Part shown: positions 63,380-64,000 of the stretch, piece by piece | Position numbering within the stretch: the first letter of the stretch is position 1 | Layout: each line of letters begins with the position of its first letter | Source of the DNA: JANMZO01 sp963763135 | GTDB lineage: Bacteria > Actinomycetota > Acidimicrobiia > Acidimicrobiales > JANYDT01 | NCBI GenBank assembly: GCA_963763135.1 | Contig: CAVXNJ010000004.1 | Coordinates: 186,001 to 250,000, forward strand | Length of the DNA stretch: 64,000 nucleotides | Reading direction: 5' to 3' | Position numbers and translations under genes: made by a program | The notes under the pieces: model-generated | Databases searched by the model: none | What the model saw: only the letters and a program-made list of their open reading frames with translations | Told to the model about the DNA's origin: nothing

Positions 63380-64000
63380 TGCCAAAGCGCACCGACATCC
63401 ACTCCATTCTGCTCATTGGTTCGGGTCCGATCGTCATCGGCCAGGCGTGTGAATTCGATTACTCGGGCACGCAGGCCTGTCGCATTCTGAAGGAAGAGGG
63501 CTACCGGGTCATCCTGGCCAACTCGAATCCCGCCACGATCATGACCGACCCGACGTTTGCCGACCGCACCTACATCGAGCCGCTCGACGCCGACATTCTC
63601 GAAGCGATCATCGAACGCGAGAAGCCCGACGCACTGCTTCCAACTCTCGGCGGACAGACCGCCCTCAACCTGGCTATGGAACTCGACCGACGCGGTGTGT
63701 TGGAAAAGCACAACGTCGAGATGATCGGCGCGAACGCGGTCGCCATCGAAACGGCCGAGAACCGTGAGCAGTTCAAAGCCGCGATGCAGGAGATCGGCCT
63801 CAAGGTTCCGCTGTCCGGCTTCGCGTACAGCCTGGAAACGCCCGGTCCCGCCGGCCAACCGAGTGCCATGGACGTCATGCGCACCATCGGCTTCCCGATC
63901 ATCGTTCGACCGAGCTACATCCTGGGTGGCGCCGGGACCGGCATCGCCCACGACGAGGTGACCTTCCGCCAGATCGCCATGGAAGGGCTGGCCGCCAGCC
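63379..64000 (+). CDS. carB: Carbamoyl-phosphate synthase large subunit, partial
   Basis: Starts one base before the end of carA (TGATG). 207 codons are visible before the window ends: SILLIGSGPIVIGQACEFDY, TLGGQTALNLAMEL and RPSYILGGAGTGIA, the N-terminal ATP-grasp of CarB. It makes carbamoyl phosphate for pyrimidines and arginine. Confidence 0.95.
   Translation, partial: MPKRTDIHSILLIGSGPIVIGQACEFDYSGTQACRILKEEGYRVILANSNPATIMTDPTFADRTYIEPLDADILEAIIEREKPDALLPTLGGQTALNLAMELDRRGVLEKHNVEMIGANAVAIETAENREQFKAAMQEIGLKVPLSGFAYSLETPGPAGQPSAMDVMRTIGFPIIVRPSYILGGAGTGIAHDEVTFRQIAMEGLAAS

Overview
The window is a G+C-rich actinobacterial chromosome segment. The gene order hisS, aspS, rarA, alaS, ruvX, mltG, aroE, prepilin peptidase, aroC, aroK ... 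aroB, aroQ, pepQ, efp, nusB ... pyrR, pyrB, pyrC, carA, carB follows the order known from Actinomycetota. A lipoprotein with a Thr/Ala-rich spacer, an F420-type LLM oxidoreductase, Tad-type pseudopilins and many TANNNT boxes placed 5-9 nt before start codons fit the class Acidimicrobiia. That class assignment is inference; there is no rRNA or tRNA gene in the window to test it.

Layout. 0-4.4 kb: a sugar ABC importer (Tat lipoprotein and two permeases, no ATPase), then three 154-bp tandem repeats. 4.4-7.9 kb (minus strand): a TadE/TadE/TadG pseudopilin operon; one TadE has a long Thr/Pro tail. 8.0-14.2 kb: hisS, an orphan WH/DUF559-type nuclease bracketed by paired palindromic repeats, an LLM oxidoreductase, aspS and an HD hydrolase. 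15.0-19.9 kb: a glycan locus (GT4, a helical-barrel protein, two GH130 proteins). 20-28.9 kb: Nudix, DUF2087 regulator, rarA, a GT-C membrane protein, small helpers and alaS. 29-36.8 kb: metY, a CoA-binding protein, ruvX, mltG, aroE, prepilin peptidase, aroC, aroK. 36.8-50.1 kb: an accessory block that separates aroK from aroB. It holds a frameshifted alpha-2-macroglobulin with PBP1C, a Phd/PIN toxin-antitoxin pair, a CoA transferase, a two-subunit ThDP decarboxylase and an FAD oxidoreductase. 50.1-56.3 kb: aroB, aroQ, pepQ, an orphan secreted protein bracketed by another palindromic repeat family, efp and nusB. 56.5-59.2 kb (minus): CPT-like kinase, SDR, ElaA, cyclase. 59.4-64 kb: the pyrimidine operon pyrR-pyrB-pyrC-carA-carB, with a PyrR-type RNA hairpin at its head; carB runs off the window.

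How the genes work together. aroE, aroC, aroK, aroB and aroQ are most of the shikimate pathway, and the prepilin peptidase could serve Tad or type IV pilins. PyrR, PyrB, PyrC and CarAB form the start of UMP synthesis under one RNA-controlled leader. The alpha-2-macroglobulin/PBP1C pair is the bacterial envelope-defence and repair pairing. The GT4-GH130 locus probably makes or recycles a mannose-containing oligosaccharide.

Most striking unexplained structure. At least three families of fixed-length nested palindromes lie between genes (A 43 bp, B 53 bp, C 49 bp). Families A and C bracket single orphan genes. A 60-bp tandem repeat appears to be built from copies of the 3' end of the Nudix gene. 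Three single-base frameshifts (two in the alpha-2-macroglobulin, one in pyrC) need read-level checking, because pyrC should be essential.
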